Source: Nostoc sp. JL33 (lineage in GTDB: Bacteria; Cyanobacteriota; Cyanobacteriia; Cyanobacteriales; Nostocaceae). Taken from it: 64,000 nucleotides of DNA. Of this stretch, positions 44,806 through 54,551 are shown one piece after another. The stretch covers positions 62,001-126,000 of the forward strand of contig NZ_JABXKP010000078.1 in assembly GCF_017114985.1 (NCBI RefSeq). The letters are read 5' to 3'. The notes under the pieces were generated by a model. It was not told the origin of the DNA. It made no database searches and saw only the letters and a list, made by a program, of their open reading frames with translations. Made by a program: the position numbers and the translations under genes. Numbering within the stretch: the first letter of the stretch is position 1; the number at the start of each line of letters is the position of its first letter.

Positions 44806-46035
44806 ATGTCAGCGATGAAGGTAAAATTAACAGAAAAAATATTAACTATCTTGCTATTATTCATTGCTGTAGGGGCATTAACAATACACCCTGCACAAGA
44901 AGTTTCCATGTCTACCCTTGGAGGCGATAAGCTAGATACTTTGTTCAATATAGTTTCATATTTAATTCTATTTTATTTCCTAATTTTATACTGGAAAGGT
45001 TTTATTTATGTAGCTACCAGAAGTCCATTAGAATTTTTATTACTAGCAATAGTTATATTTTCTATCTTGTGGTCAGAAGACCTACATTCTAGTCTGATTT
45101 ATATAAAAGGGCTAATCCGAATATATTTGATTGCAATCTATTTGGCGATGCGCTATTCCCTTAGAGAACAAATGAGGCTAATAGCTTGGGCGCTTGGTGC
45201 AGCTGCATTATTATCTATGATATTCTCTGCATTCATACCAGGTTATATTCACAAATCACCTGAATTACTAGATATGTGGAGCGGAATTTATGGTCATAAA
45301 AATGAATTAGGTTACATGATGAATTGGAGTGCAGGAGTTTTTTTACATCTTGCCCTTAGTAGCTATCGATATCGCTGGTTGATGTGGGCATTATGTGGGT
45401 TATCTATATGTCTAATTATCCTCACACGTTCAACAACATCTTTGGCAATCTTATTGACAATGATATTACTTTTGCCTTTCTACCAATCCTTTAGAAAGAC
45501 TAATTATAAATTACAAGTTATTATGATTACTTCAGCTTTAATGTTCCTGATTATTTTTTCAATGTTACTGATCAATAATGCCGAAACTATAGTTGGTACT
45601 TCTGGTAAAGACCTTACCTTAAATGGACGCTCTGACCTCTGGGAGCTAGTGATGCCCAAGGTTTTGGAAAGACCTTGGCTAGGTTATGGATATTCCGCAT
45701 TTTGGACTAGTAATGCTGCATCTAAACTGAGAGCCACTTATGATTGGGCAAGTAATGCTCACAATGGTTTTTTAGAACTATTGCTAGAATTAGGATTCTT
45801 AGGTTTTCTGACTTTTGCGGTAGGGTTTATCCGGTTCTTTGTAATGGCATTGACTCGAATTGTTTCTGTCGCCAAAAAACCGGAAGATTATTGGCCAATG
45901 CAGATACTCGTTCTCATCGTCATAGTCAATTTCTCAGAAGCAAGATTATTAACTCCCGGTTGGAATTGGTTGATGTATGTCACAACATCTCTATCTCTGA
46001 CTCTTAGTTATCAGAGGACACCAATATTTAAATAG
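44806..46035 (+). CDS. Wzy/O-antigen ligase-family polymerase
   Basis: 409 aa, ten or more hydrophobic segments, and the Wzy_C-type loop with GRSDLWELVMPKVLERPWLG then NAHNGFLELLLELGFLG. It polymerises or ligates repeat units in the periplasm. With the Wzx and Wzz proteins it completes a Wzy-dependent pathway; the His in NAHN is the conserved loop histidine. Confidence 0.88.
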   Translation: MSAMKVKLTEKILTILLLFIAVGALTIHPAQEVSMSTLGGDKLDTLFNIVSYLILFYFLILYWKGFIYVATRSPLEFLLLAIVIFSILWSEDLHSSLIYIKGLIRIYLIAIYLAMRYSLREQMRLIAWALGAAALLSMIFSAFIPGYIHKSPELLDMWSGIYGHKNELGYMMNWSAGVFLHLALSSYRYRWLMWALCGLSICLIILTRSTTSLAILLTMILLLPFYQSFRKTNYKLQVIMITSALMFLIIFSMLLINNAETIVGTSGKDLTLNGRSDLWELVMPKVLERPWLGYGYSAFWTSNAASKLRATYDWASNAHNGFLELLLELGFLGFLTFAVGFIRFFVMALTRIVSVAKKPEDYWPMQILVLIVIVNFSEARLLTPGWNWLMYVTTSLSLTLSYQRTPIFK

Positions 46036-46077
46036 GTAAATAGTTTACATACTTGCATAATTGAAAGGAGAAAAAGC

Positions 46078-46905
46078 ATGAAAAAGTTAAATTTTGGATG
46101 TGGACACAGATTTTGTTCTGGATGGATCAATATAGATTTTAATTCTGAGCATCCTGAAGTAATTGCCCATAACTTACTACAACCACTCCCATACCCTAAA
46201 GATTATTTCGATGTGATTTATAGCAGTCATGTCCTAGAGCATTTCTCTCAGGACACGGGAGAAATGTTGGTGAAAGAGTGCTATAGAGTTCTAAAACCTC
46301 AAGGCATTTTACGCATCGTTGTTCCTGACTTAGAGCGAACATGTCGTGAATATTTAAGAATTATCGACAGCCTTGAAAATCAAGAAACAAGGAAACAATA
46401 TGAATGGATTATTATTGAGTTAATCGACCAATTGGTAAGAACAGAACATGGCGGCTTGATGAAAACTTATTGGCGAGAAGTGCTTGAAAATAATGATCAA
46501 TCATCCATAAACTATGTAGAAGCAAGAACTGGTGTTAAAATCAAAGAAGAGATGGCAAATAAGAATACTAATTCTTTGTTGCAAAAGGTATTTAGTATCA
46601 ATCAAAATAAACTCAGGAACAAATTTAAATACCTCTATCTTGACATGGTAAAGAAGTTAATACCACAGTATGTCCGCAAGTCTATGATAGATGAAACGTC
46701 CCTTGGTGAAAAACATAAGTGGATGTATGATAGCTATAGTATGAAAACGCTCTTTGAAAGAGTTGGTTTTTCGGATATAAAATTTTTGGATGCCCATACA
46801 AGTGATATTCCAAGCTTTAGTGATGAAGTCTTAGATATTAATGCTGATGGAACAGTATATCTGCCAGGCTCATTATATTGTGAGGGCATCAAGCCAAATA
46901 AATAA
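46078..46905 (+). CDS. Class I SAM-dependent methyltransferase
   Basis: 275 aa. KLNFGCGHRFCSGWINID is SAM motif I, FDVIYSSHVLEHF motif II, LKPQGILRIVVPDLE motif III. A strong gaaaggag ribosome site lies before ATG 46078. It probably methylates a sugar or a carrier in the polysaccharide pathway. Confidence 0.85.
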   Translation: MKKLNFGCGHRFCSGWINIDFNSEHPEVIAHNLLQPLPYPKDYFDVIYSSHVLEHFSQDTGEMLVKECYRVLKPQGILRIVVPDLERTCREYLRIIDSLENQETRKQYEWIIIELIDQLVRTEHGGLMKTYWREVLENNDQSSINYVEARTGVKIKEEMANKNTNSLLQKVFSINQNKLRNKFKYLYLDMVKKLIPQYVRKSMIDETSLGEKHKWMYDSYSMKTLFERVGFSDIKFLDAHTSDIPSFSDEVLDINADGTVYLPGSLYCEGIKPNK

Positions 46906-46973
46906 ATAATACTGATTATCTGCGATAGAGAATCAGTATTATCAAGTATATTTTTTTTCAAGTTAAATCTAAC

Positions 46974-48245
46974 ATGAACGTCTTGCTCCTTAGCACCCAG
47001 GATGTGGCTGGCGGTGCGGCTCGTGCTGCATATCGCTTGCACAAAGGGTTACAAAACATTGACTTCCAATCACAAATGCTGGTGCAAGAAAAATATACTG
47101 ATGACAAAACAGTAATTGCACCTAAGATGAGATTATTTCAAGGCATCGCTAAGGCAAAGTTGACATTTGAAACTTTACCTTTAAAGCTTTATTCTCAAAA
47201 GCAAAATACTCCATTTTTTATTCAATGGTTGCCAGATAGAGTTATTTCTCAAGTTGCTCAGATTAATCCAGACATAATCAATTTGCATTGGATTAGCGCA
47301 GGTTTTATGCAAATAGAAACTCTTGCAAAACTAAATCGCCCTTTGGTCTGGACAATTCATGATATGTGGGCATTTACTGGAGGATGCAGCTATACTGGAG
47401 ATTGCGATCGCTACCAAATATCCTGTGGAGCCTGTCCTCAACTGAACAGCAAAAAGGATTGGGATTTATCCCATTGGGTATGGCAGCGTAAAGCCAAAGC
47501 TTTGAAAAATTTAAATCTGACAATTGTTTCGCCAGGTTCTTGGTTAGCCGAATGCGCCAAGTCTAGTTCTCTGTTTAAGAATTTGCGAATTGAAGTAATT
47601 CCGAATGGGTTGGATACTCAAAAGTATAAACCTGTTCATCAAAGTTTAGCGCGAGAATTACTGAATTTACCTCTAGATAAACAACTCATTCTATTTGGAG
47701 CGCTAGATGCAACCAATGACTCTAGAAAAGGTTTCCATTATCTGCAACCAGCACTACAAGAATTAAGCAAATCTGGCTGGAAAGATAAGTGTGAGGTCGT
47801 TATTTTCGGTGCATCTCAACCCGAAAATCCACCTGATTTGGGCTTCAAAACGCACTATTTGGGACACTTCCACGATGATATATCTTTAGCAACTGTTTAC
47901 TCAGCAGCTGATGTGATGCTTGTACCATCTCTTCAAGAATCTTTTGGACAGACAGCTTCTGAATCACTCGCGTGTGGTACTCCAGTTGTGGCGTTTAATT
48001 CTACTGGCTTAAAAGATATTGTTGATCATCAGCAGAACGGCTATTTGGCTAAACCTTATGAAGTTGAGGATTTTGCCAAAGGAATTACCTGGGTACTTGA
48101 AAATGAACAGAGGCTGCAAAAGCTGTCATTCTATGCTCGCGAGAAAGCCGAACAAGAATTCACTCTGGAACTTCAAGCACGTCGTTATTCAGCTTTGTTT
48201 CAGGAAATATTGATGATTGCAAAGAAATCTTCATTCACTAATTAG
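46974..48245 (+). CDS. Family 4 glycosyltransferase
   Basis: 423 aa, GT-B fold: N-terminal VAGGAARAAYRLHKGL, central HDMWAFTGGCSYTGDC (a motif of a GT4 subgroup in capsule loci), and the C-terminal donor site with QESFGQTASESLACGTPVVA (E-x7-E). Retaining transferase by family. Confidence 0.88.
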   Translation: MNVLLLSTQDVAGGAARAAYRLHKGLQNIDFQSQMLVQEKYTDDKTVIAPKMRLFQGIAKAKLTFETLPLKLYSQKQNTPFFIQWLPDRVISQVAQINPDIINLHWISAGFMQIETLAKLNRPLVWTIHDMWAFTGGCSYTGDCDRYQISCGACPQLNSKKDWDLSHWVWQRKAKALKNLNLTIVSPGSWLAECAKSSSLFKNLRIEVIPNGLDTQKYKPVHQSLARELLNLPLDKQLILFGALDATNDSRKGFHYLQPALQELSKSGWKDKCEVVIFGASQPENPPDLGFKTHYLGHFHDDISLATVYSAADVMLVPSLQESFGQTASESLACGTPVVAFNSTGLKDIVDHQQNGYLAKPYEVEDFAKGITWVLENEQRLQKLSFYAREKAEQEFTLELQARRYSALFQEILMIAKKSSFTN

Positions 48246-48269
48246 TTTAGTAAACAAATACTTTATAAC

Positions 48270-49286
48270 ATGTCAATACCTATAGCTTTTATAATTTGTA
48301 CAGAACCTGGTCGTTTAGAAGGTCAATCTTTGATGCTTGCAGAAAGTATTCGTAAGTTCTGCGGCGAATTTAAAAATACACCTATATATAGTTTTCATCC
48401 GAGAGTAGGTGAACCGATATCAAAGCAAACCCAAGATGCGTTTGAAGCGTTACAGGTGACTCATCAACAAGTTCCTATAAATCGAGAATTTCATGAATAT
48501 TATTTAGCCAATAAACCCCTGGTTTGTGCCTATGCTGAACAAAATATCGATGCAGAAATATTAGTTTTTTTAGACAGTGACAAATGCTTTTTTTCTGAGC
48601 CAAAGGAATTTTTATTGCCAGTAAATTGTAACGTTCGCATACGTCCTGAGTATGGTCAAGGAATTGGTTCTACAGGTCTGCGAGATCCTCAAGAATGGTA
48701 CTGGCAAAAACTATATGAAGTCCTGGGGGTAAAGCGTGAGGTATTTGTTGACACACCAATTGGTAATAAAAAAATCAGAGCCTACTGGAATTCTGGTTTG
48801 GTTGCTGTAAGAAGGAGCGCAGGTATATTTACTGCCTGGAAAGCAAACTTTGAGAAGGTAATGCGTATGGATATTACCCCTCCTCAAGGGATTTATTTTG
48901 TGGAACAGTCAGTCTTATCTGTGACTTTATGCTCGCTGGAAGAAAATATTTCTCATTTTTCTTCTGCTTATAGTTATCCATTACCTTTACACAATCGCTT
49001 ATCTAAAGAATCACGACTTAAAGCTTGGGATGACATAGTGTCAATACATTATTTCAATTTGTTTTTCTATAATGATTGGAATGCACAAATTCAAAGATTA
49101 AAAAACTTTAATCGAGGCTCAGATAAATATCAATGGTTATGCGAAGGAGTTGTCAGACATAAGATGCCACGCATATCAGTGATGCACCGATATATGTTAA
49201 CTGTGAGGAAAATAGAACAAAAGCTACGCGTGTTTAAATTGAATAGTCAAGTGAGTAATTGGATAGAAAAAATTGCCAATTTTTAA
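48270..49286 (+). CDS. GT-A-like putative glycosyltransferase
   Basis: 338 aa. IPIAFIICTEPGRLEGQSLM opens a nucleotide-diphospho-sugar transferase-like fold; ILVFLDSDKCFF provides a DxD-type motif; YWNSGLVAVRRSAGIF and the later histidine-containing SIHYFNLFF are like GT8-related enzymes. Family placement is tentative, but the position inside the locus supports a sugar-transfer role. Confidence 0.65.
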   Translation: MSIPIAFIICTEPGRLEGQSLMLAESIRKFCGEFKNTPIYSFHPRVGEPISKQTQDAFEALQVTHQQVPINREFHEYYLANKPLVCAYAEQNIDAEILVFLDSDKCFFSEPKEFLLPVNCNVRIRPEYGQGIGSTGLRDPQEWYWQKLYEVLGVKREVFVDTPIGNKKIRAYWNSGLVAVRRSAGIFTAWKANFEKVMRMDITPPQGIYFVEQSVLSVTLCSLEENISHFSSAYSYPLPLHNRLSKESRLKAWDDIVSIHYFNLFFYNDWNAQIQRLKNFNRGSDKYQWLCEGVVRHKMPRISVMHRYMLTVRKIEQKLRVFKLNSQVSNWIEKIANF

Positions 49287-49553
49287 ATTATTATTACCAT
49301 CTTGGAGTTACATACTTAATTGAGGAAAAGTATTTATATCAACTTCTACCTAAATAGTTTCGTCCCAAACACGTTTTATAACATATCCTTGGGTGGTGTA
49401 TAACACCTAAGCAAATGTTGCTAATAAAGATAAAGACAACCCTACATGGCATTGAGGGAAGAACGCATCACTTAATGCTAAATGCCTCAGATAACGAAAT
49501 CAACCTTTAATTTTTGTTTCACAAAATTAGATTAACATAATAAAAACTACTCC

Positions 49554-50447
49554 ATGAAGCAACCACAATTAGCAGTAATAATGACTTGTTTTAACAGGCG
49601 TGAGACAACTCTGATTTGTCTGCGTGCGTTAGCTCACCAAACAAAGTCTTTTGATGTTTATTTAACTGATGATGGAAGTTATGACGGTACTTCAAAGGCA
49701 GTAAAAGCTTTTTATCCAAAAGTCCAGATTCTTCAAGGCAATGGGAATCTATTCTGGGTGGGAGGAATGAGACTAGCGTTTGCTGAAGCAATGCAAAAAG
49801 ATTATGACTATTATCTCTGGTTGAATGACGACACAATACTAGAATCAAACACCCTGGAACGCCTATTGACACTTCATCAACAATTATTAGAATCTGTCCG
49901 AGAAAATTCAATATTAGTTGGTACGACTCAAGATTCAATAACAAGAGAAGCTTCATACGGCGGGGCAGTGAAATCTCGCAAATGGTACTCTAATAAATAT
50001 GAATTTTTAGGTTCAACTCAGGTTTTTCAAGAATGTGACACGATGTTTGGTAACTGCGTGCTAATTCCTCGTGCGGTTGTGAAGAAAGTAGGGAATCTTG
50101 ATGCAGCATTTATCCACAGTTTAGGAGACCTAGATTATGGTTTGAGAGCAAGAAAGAATGGTTGCTCGATATGGGTTGTACCTGGATATGTCGGAACCTG
50201 TGGTAAAAACTCAATCCGCAACAGTTGGGTAGATACAAAATTATCTGTTTTAGAACGCTTAAGAAAGGTAATTCAAGTCAAAGCATTTCCGCTCAAACCT
50301 TGGACTGAATTCTGTCGTCGGCACTCCGGGTTTTTCTGGGTAATTTATTGGTGTTTACCTTATCTCCGAGCCATTATTGGTTACAAAAACTTGGCTGCAT
50401 CTCCCACATTTGCAGAAGAAATTCCACAAAGTAGTTCGCAACCTTAA
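49554..50447 (+). CDS. Family 2 glycosyltransferase, rhamnosyltransferase-like
   Basis: 297 aa. AVIMTCFNRRETTLICLRAL, LTDDGSYDGTSKAVK and YYLWLNDDTILE are GT2 motifs; GNGNLFWVGGMRLAF is typical of the dTDP-rhamnosyltransferase-like subgroup. It follows a 267-bp spacer, so a second promoter is possible. Confidence 0.85.
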   Translation: MKQPQLAVIMTCFNRRETTLICLRALAHQTKSFDVYLTDDGSYDGTSKAVKAFYPKVQILQGNGNLFWVGGMRLAFAEAMQKDYDYYLWLNDDTILESNTLERLLTLHQQLLESVRENSILVGTTQDSITREASYGGAVKSRKWYSNKYEFLGSTQVFQECDTMFGNCVLIPRAVVKKVGNLDAAFIHSLGDLDYGLRARKNGCSIWVVPGYVGTCGKNSIRNSWVDTKLSVLERLRKVIQVKAFPLKPWTEFCRRHSGFFWVIYWCLPYLRAIIGYKNLAASPTFAEEIPQSSSQP

Positions 50448-50458
50448 GGAGTTCCAAA

Positions 50459-51661
50459 ATGCAGCGACGTCTTGGTTTTTTAGCGGCAGCACCTCGGATT
50501 TCAACACATGCTGATGCAGAGATGTCTGGGCCCCGTTCCCGAATTTTAGGAATCCTGAAGGGGTTTAAAATACTTGAGTGGAAAATCGAAACATTTATTG
50601 TGGGAGATAAAGTTCCAAAAAAATGGTCGGCGAATGGTTCTGGTGAATTAATCAGCAAAGGATTTTTCTACACCTTAGCAGTAGATTTTATGCGTCTCGG
50701 ACTTGGTGTCATTAACTCCTGGAGAAGCTACCAAGAACTTAAAAATCAAGTTGATTGGGTGTATGAGTACGCTGCAACTTTGCAATGTATGGGCTGGATA
50801 TTCCAACGTCAGGGAATACCTTGGATTTTGCAAGCTGAAGCATTACTTTTTTATGAAGCAAAGACAGAACGAAAAGCATTGGTACTGGATAGATTAGCTC
50901 AATGGATGGAAATCAGAGCATATCAAAAATGCGATGTTGTCGCCTGTGTGAGTGAAACATTAAAAGAAATTTTAGTCCGGGATTTTGGTATTTCAAGTGA
51001 AAAAATTGTCTTGATACCAAACGGAGTTGATATTGATTTTATTAATCCTGATCTACATGTCCCAAAGCGAATATTTTTAGGTTTTACTATAGGTTTTATA
51101 GGTAGTTTATATGCTTGGGCTGGTTTAGACTTATTATTAGAAACAATATTTGAATTACGAGCCGAAGGCTTAGACATTTCGCTGGTAGTAGTAGGCGATG
51201 GTGCAATGAAATCTGCTTGGGAAAAGCAGAGTCAAGAATTAGGTATTTCACCTTATGTAGCTTTTATAGGTCGAGTTTCTTGGCAAGAAATACCCCAGTA
51301 TATCGCTGGATTTGATGTTGGTTACTCTGGGCAAGTTCAACTACAAATGGGAAAGATGTATCTCTCACCTATGAAACTTTATGAATACATGGCAATGGCT
51401 AAACCAGTCATAGCATCAGCTTTTGAAGATGCTAAACGGTTGATTTGCGATCGCAAAACAGGTTTCCTATTTAAACCAGGTGATAAAAATGATTTAAAAC
51501 GTACCTTATTGGAAGCTTATCACAAAAGAGAAGCACTGCCCGAAATGGGACAATTGGCTTGCATTGAGATAGTAAATCATCACAGTTGGGCTGCTAGGGT
51601 ACAGAACTTAGTTGAAGGTGCTGAACAAATATTGAAAAAACAGCGATCGCCTAATCAGTAG
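50459..51661 (+). CDS. Family 4 glycosyltransferase
   Basis: 400 aa, GT-B fold. VVACVSETLKEILVRDFG and IVLIPNGVDIDFINP mark the domain linker; MKLYEYMAMAKPVIASAFED is the donor-binding site. The N-terminus begins MQRRLGFLAAAPRISTHADA. It starts 11 bp after the previous gene and is probably co-translated. Confidence 0.87.
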   Translation: MQRRLGFLAAAPRISTHADAEMSGPRSRILGILKGFKILEWKIETFIVGDKVPKKWSANGSGELISKGFFYTLAVDFMRLGLGVINSWRSYQELKNQVDWVYEYAATLQCMGWIFQRQGIPWILQAEALLFYEAKTERKALVLDRLAQWMEIRAYQKCDVVACVSETLKEILVRDFGISSEKIVLIPNGVDIDFINPDLHVPKRIFLGFTIGFIGSLYAWAGLDLLLETIFELRAEGLDISLVVVGDGAMKSAWEKQSQELGISPYVAFIGRVSWQEIPQYIAGFDVGYSGQVQLQMGKMYLSPMKLYEYMAMAKPVIASAFEDAKRLICDRKTGFLFKPGDKNDLKRTLLEAYHKREALPEMGQLACIEIVNHHSWAARVQNLVEGAEQILKKQRSPNQ

Positions 51662-51702
51662 TATTAAGCCTTTAGTCATACAATCTAATACTAAAAACAT
51701 TT

Positions 51703-52497
51703 ATGATCCGGACTTCATCTTACAAACTTCTTGGTACTCAAGTCGATGCACTCTCTATCCTCGACTTAAATTTATTGATTGAAGAATGTATTGGTAAGAA
51801 TAAGAAATGGATTATTGCTAATCACAACTTGCATAGTCTTTATCTCTTTCATAATGCTCCAAAAATGCAATCTTTTTATGCCAAGGCAGAATATACCCAT
51901 ATTGATGGTATGCCTTTAGTGTTTATTGGAAAGCTGTTAGGTTTTCCAATGAAACGAGAACAAAGAGTAACCTATGCTGACTGGATATGGCCTCTGATGG
52001 CGGAAGCAGCTAATAAAGGCTGGCGTGTATTTTATTTAGGTTCAAAGCCAGGAATTGCTGAACAAGGAGCAAGTATTTTGCGCCAGAGATTTCCTGGTTT
52101 ACAGATTACTTGCGCTCATGGTTATATTAACAGGGATAAAGATAGCCAGGAAAATCTCGCTACTCTGGCTGCAATTAATGCTTACAAACCCCATGTATTA
52201 ATGGTGGGGATGGGTATGCCACGCCAAGAGTATTGGATTTCTGAAAATCTTGAACATATTCACACCAACACTATTTTGACTAGTGGAGCCTGCATGGACT
52301 ATGTAGCAGGAGCAATACCCACTCCTCCTCGCTGGATGGGAAAGATGGGCTTGGAATGGTTATATCGCTTATTTTCTGAACCTAAAAGACTTTGGAGACG
52401 TTACTTAGTTGAGCCTTGGTTTGTTGGCACATTATTTTTACGAGAAATTTGGAGTATCTCAAGTCAACAAAAAAAGGATAATAAATACAAGATTTAA
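51703..52497 (+). CDS. WecB/TagA/CpsF-family glycosyltransferase
   Basis: 264 aa. YTHIDGMPLVFIGKLLGFP and VLMVGMGMPRQEYWISENLE are diagnostic for the family, which transfers N-acetylmannosamine(uronic acid) or glucuronic acid to lipid carriers in surface polymers. Last gene of the locus on this strand. Confidence 0.9.
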   Translation: MIRTSSYKLLGTQVDALSILDLNLLIEECIGKNKKWIIANHNLHSLYLFHNAPKMQSFYAKAEYTHIDGMPLVFIGKLLGFPMKREQRVTYADWIWPLMAEAANKGWRVFYLGSKPGIAEQGASILRQRFPGLQITCAHGYINRDKDSQENLATLAAINAYKPHVLMVGMGMPRQEYWISENLEHIHTNTILTSGACMDYVAGAIPTPPRWMGKMGLEWLYRLFSEPKRLWRRYLVEPWFVGTLFLREIWSISSQQKKDNKYKI

Positions 52498-52564
52498 CAA
52501 GTTCATGCCTTACCAGTAGGTCGCTTGGTTCGTCACGAATTTATCCAAACAGAATTCAGGAGTT

Positions 52565-52752
52565 AGAATACATTCGTCAGAATAAAGCCATGAATTCTCT
52601 ACGACTGGCGGATAGCGCAGCGTAAAGCCTTCTCTACGAGACCGGAGGCGAACCGCATAGCAACTCCTAGAGACGCTCTGCGCGTTCGCTTAGAGCGAGT
52701 CTGCGTAGAGAGCGTCTTGATTTTGACGAATGTATTCTGACGAATGTATTCT
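52565..52752. mobile_element. 188-bp inverted-repeat element with palindromic core
   Basis: agaatacattcgtcagaat (52565-52583) is the exact complement of 52734-52752. The interior is a GC-rich palindromic repeat cluster (tctctacgagaccggaggc, gagacgctctgcgcgttcgc, gcgtagagagcgtct) of the family seen at 3181 and 35840. A partial third copy of the end (gacgaatgtattctgacg) sits inside the right arm. It looks like repeats nested within a small mobile element. Confidence 0.55.
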
Positions 52753-52887
52753 TCTTCAACTTTCATGCTCATGAATAGCGAAGAATCTCGTCACATACTT
52801 CGCTCAGAATGATACTTACGCATTTACCCAGGACTTACGCATTGACAATAAATACCAAATACGTATAGGTGAAAAACCACATCTTTC

Positions 52888-52920
52888 GTAGGGGTAAAGC
52901 GCAATGCGCTTTACCCCTAC
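52888..52920. repeat. 16-bp perfect inverted repeat
   Basis: gtaggggtaaagcgca (52888-52903) and its exact complement (52905-52920) are separated by one base. Without a T-run it is more likely a repeat than a terminator. Confidence 0.7.
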
Positions 52921-53030
52921 AGCATCGTCAATTTACGACCAAAGGATAATTAAGAAAAGCCTGAAACAACCTATTTTTGTTAACGCACATCATGATCAAT
53001 TTCTACAGTGCGTAAGTACTATTACCAATA

Positions 53031-53130
53031 ATAAAATACCCAGCCCTCGCTTTCGCCCGAAAGGCGAAAGCGACAAAGATATAATCGTGTAGCCACAATA
53101 TCCCTGATATGGCTGGGCATTTTATTTTTT
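53031..53130. terminator. Nested double hairpin, probable bidirectional terminator
   Basis: Outer arms ataaaatacccagcc (53031-53045) and ggctgggcattttat (53111-53125) pair at 14 of 15 positions. Inside, tcgctttcgcc (53047-53057) and ggcgaaagcga (53063-53073) form an 11-bp perfect hairpin. A T-run (ttttatttttt) follows on the plus strand and an A-rich run on the other. It separates the convergent ends of the polysaccharide locus and the GH10 gene. The elaborate fold could alternatively mark a small RNA. Confidence 0.6.
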
Positions 53131-53193
53131 CAATCTCCCTTAAAAGCACTATTTACGCCTGGTTGGAGTATATTTTACTGGTAATGAAATTGC

Positions 53194-54339
53194 TTATTGA
53201 AAAGCCTGGGCAATAGCATTGCGGGCAAGTTTAGGTTGCAGGTTCTCATCGAAGGGAAGCGGACGCAAAAATTTCCAGAGATTAGGATTGTCTCTAAAGG
53301 TTTTTCCTGGCATCCAGTCGGGATGACGTATCCAGGTATGACGATCGCTAATCCCCCATGTAATTACGGTATCAACTTTAGCCGCAAAGCACAAGTCAAG
53401 ATATCGCTTGTAACTGTCGGCTACCATCTGGTCTAGCTTTTTGATACTATCGGGTAGTGGGGTATCAATGATAATATCTAATTCTGTGATTAATGGTTTA
53501 ACTTCAAGATCATTAAGCCGTTTTAAGACGGAATTAAATCCTTTCTCGTCAAAACCATAGGCAGTAGAAAACCATAGATGCGACTGGATACCTGCTCCAT
53601 CAATTTTAACCCCATTATTCTTCAGATATTCAACCATTTTTAAGAAATGGTCTGATTTCCATGTAGCGCCTTCGATGCCGAAATCGTTTATGTAAAATTT
53701 CTTGCTGTTATCAACTGAAGCGGCAATTAAAAACAAGTCTCGAATTAATTCTGGTTTTACCCCTCTACGCAAACCGTAGGTAGCATTGTCAGTTTCATTT
53801 TCATTATCAGCGATAATTTCATTAGCAATATCCCAAGACTTTAAAACGGGGCTATTGCGATAATGCCCCATGACTCCGGTAAAATGGCGTTCAATCATCT
53901 TAAGAGTGGGGGGGTAAGGAACCCAGTCTGGTTTTCCCATGTGCCAGAAAAGGGTATGCCCGTGCAATTCCATATTATGCTTTTGGCAGAAATCAGCGAT
54001 CGCATCTGCTGATTCAAAGGTAAATTTTCCTGGCTGTGGTTCAGTGGCGCTCCATTTTAATTCACCATTCGGTGTTGCGATCGAACATTCACGAGCAATC
54101 AAGTCAGCGTAATCCTTCTCTTTTTGCAAAGCGTCACCAGAAATTGCTGTGCCATAACGCTTTCCTTTGGCGGCAGCTAATTGCCGAAGAGGAGAATTTG
54201 CATTTGTACCTGTATCAGCCATAGCAGCATTCATGCTATGGTCTTCTTTTTGCTTATCCTTTTGTAAAAACCCCATAGTCAATAATGCCGAAAGGGTTGT
54301 ATATCCTGCTCTTTTTAAGAATTTTCTTCGATAAGGCAT
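53194..54339 (-). CDS. GH10 endo-xylanase-like enzyme with Tat signal
   Basis: 381 aa from ATG 54339 (MPYRRKFLKRAGYTTLSALL), a twin-arginine signal; nine codons upstream of it to 54366 are also open. GH10 features: GHTLFWHMGKPDWV; WDIANEII with acid/base Glu174; LITELDII with nucleophile Glu286; and TWGISDRHTW near the end. It hydrolyses beta-1,4-xylan or a related glycan after export. The convergent position beside the exopolysaccharide locus suggests trimming or release of that polymer, which is inference. Confidence 0.88.
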   Translation of the reverse strand: MPYRRKFLKRAGYTTLSALLTMGFLQKDKQKEDHSMNAAMADTGTNANSPLRQLAAAKGKRYGTAISGDALQKEKDYADLIARECSIATPNGELKWSATEPQPGKFTFESADAIADFCQKHNMELHGHTLFWHMGKPDWVPYPPTLKMIERHFTGVMGHYRNSPVLKSWDIANEIIADNENETDNATYGLRRGVKPELIRDLFLIAASVDNSKKFYINDFGIEGATWKSDHFLKMVEYLKNNGVKIDGAGIQSHLWFSTAYGFDEKGFNSVLKRLNDLEVKPLITELDIIIDTPLPDSIKKLDQMVADSYKRYLDLCFAAKVDTVITWGISDRHTWIRHPDWMPGKTFRDNPNLWKFLRPLPFDENLQPKLARNAIAQAFQ

Positions 54340-54515
54340 TAATTGTACTGAATAAAAAAGACACAAATTATTATATTACGGTCAGAGAATAATAAATAAT
54401 AAGTTTTGATACTTTTTGAGGTTTAGTTTTCTTTGTATGATATCAACGTTTTGGCTTGATGAGCTAACAAGCAGGAGACACAATGGAAGATATCCAAACT
54501 CCAAACTCCTGTACA

Positions 54516-54550
54516 GACGCGATTAATCGCGTCTCTACTCCTAACTCCTA
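54516..54550. repeat. 18-bp palindrome with heptamer tail, second copy
   Basis: gacgcgattaatcgcgtc (54516-54533) identical to 15630-15647, followed by ctcctaactcctaac. It lies just beyond the acylphosphatase stop. Confidence 0.8.
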
Positions 54551-54551
54551 A

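Noticed and set aside
49591..49956. Minus-strand 121-codon ORF in the glycosyltransferase gene
   Set aside because: Antisense shadow of a clear GT2 gene with low-complexity Leu-rich translation.
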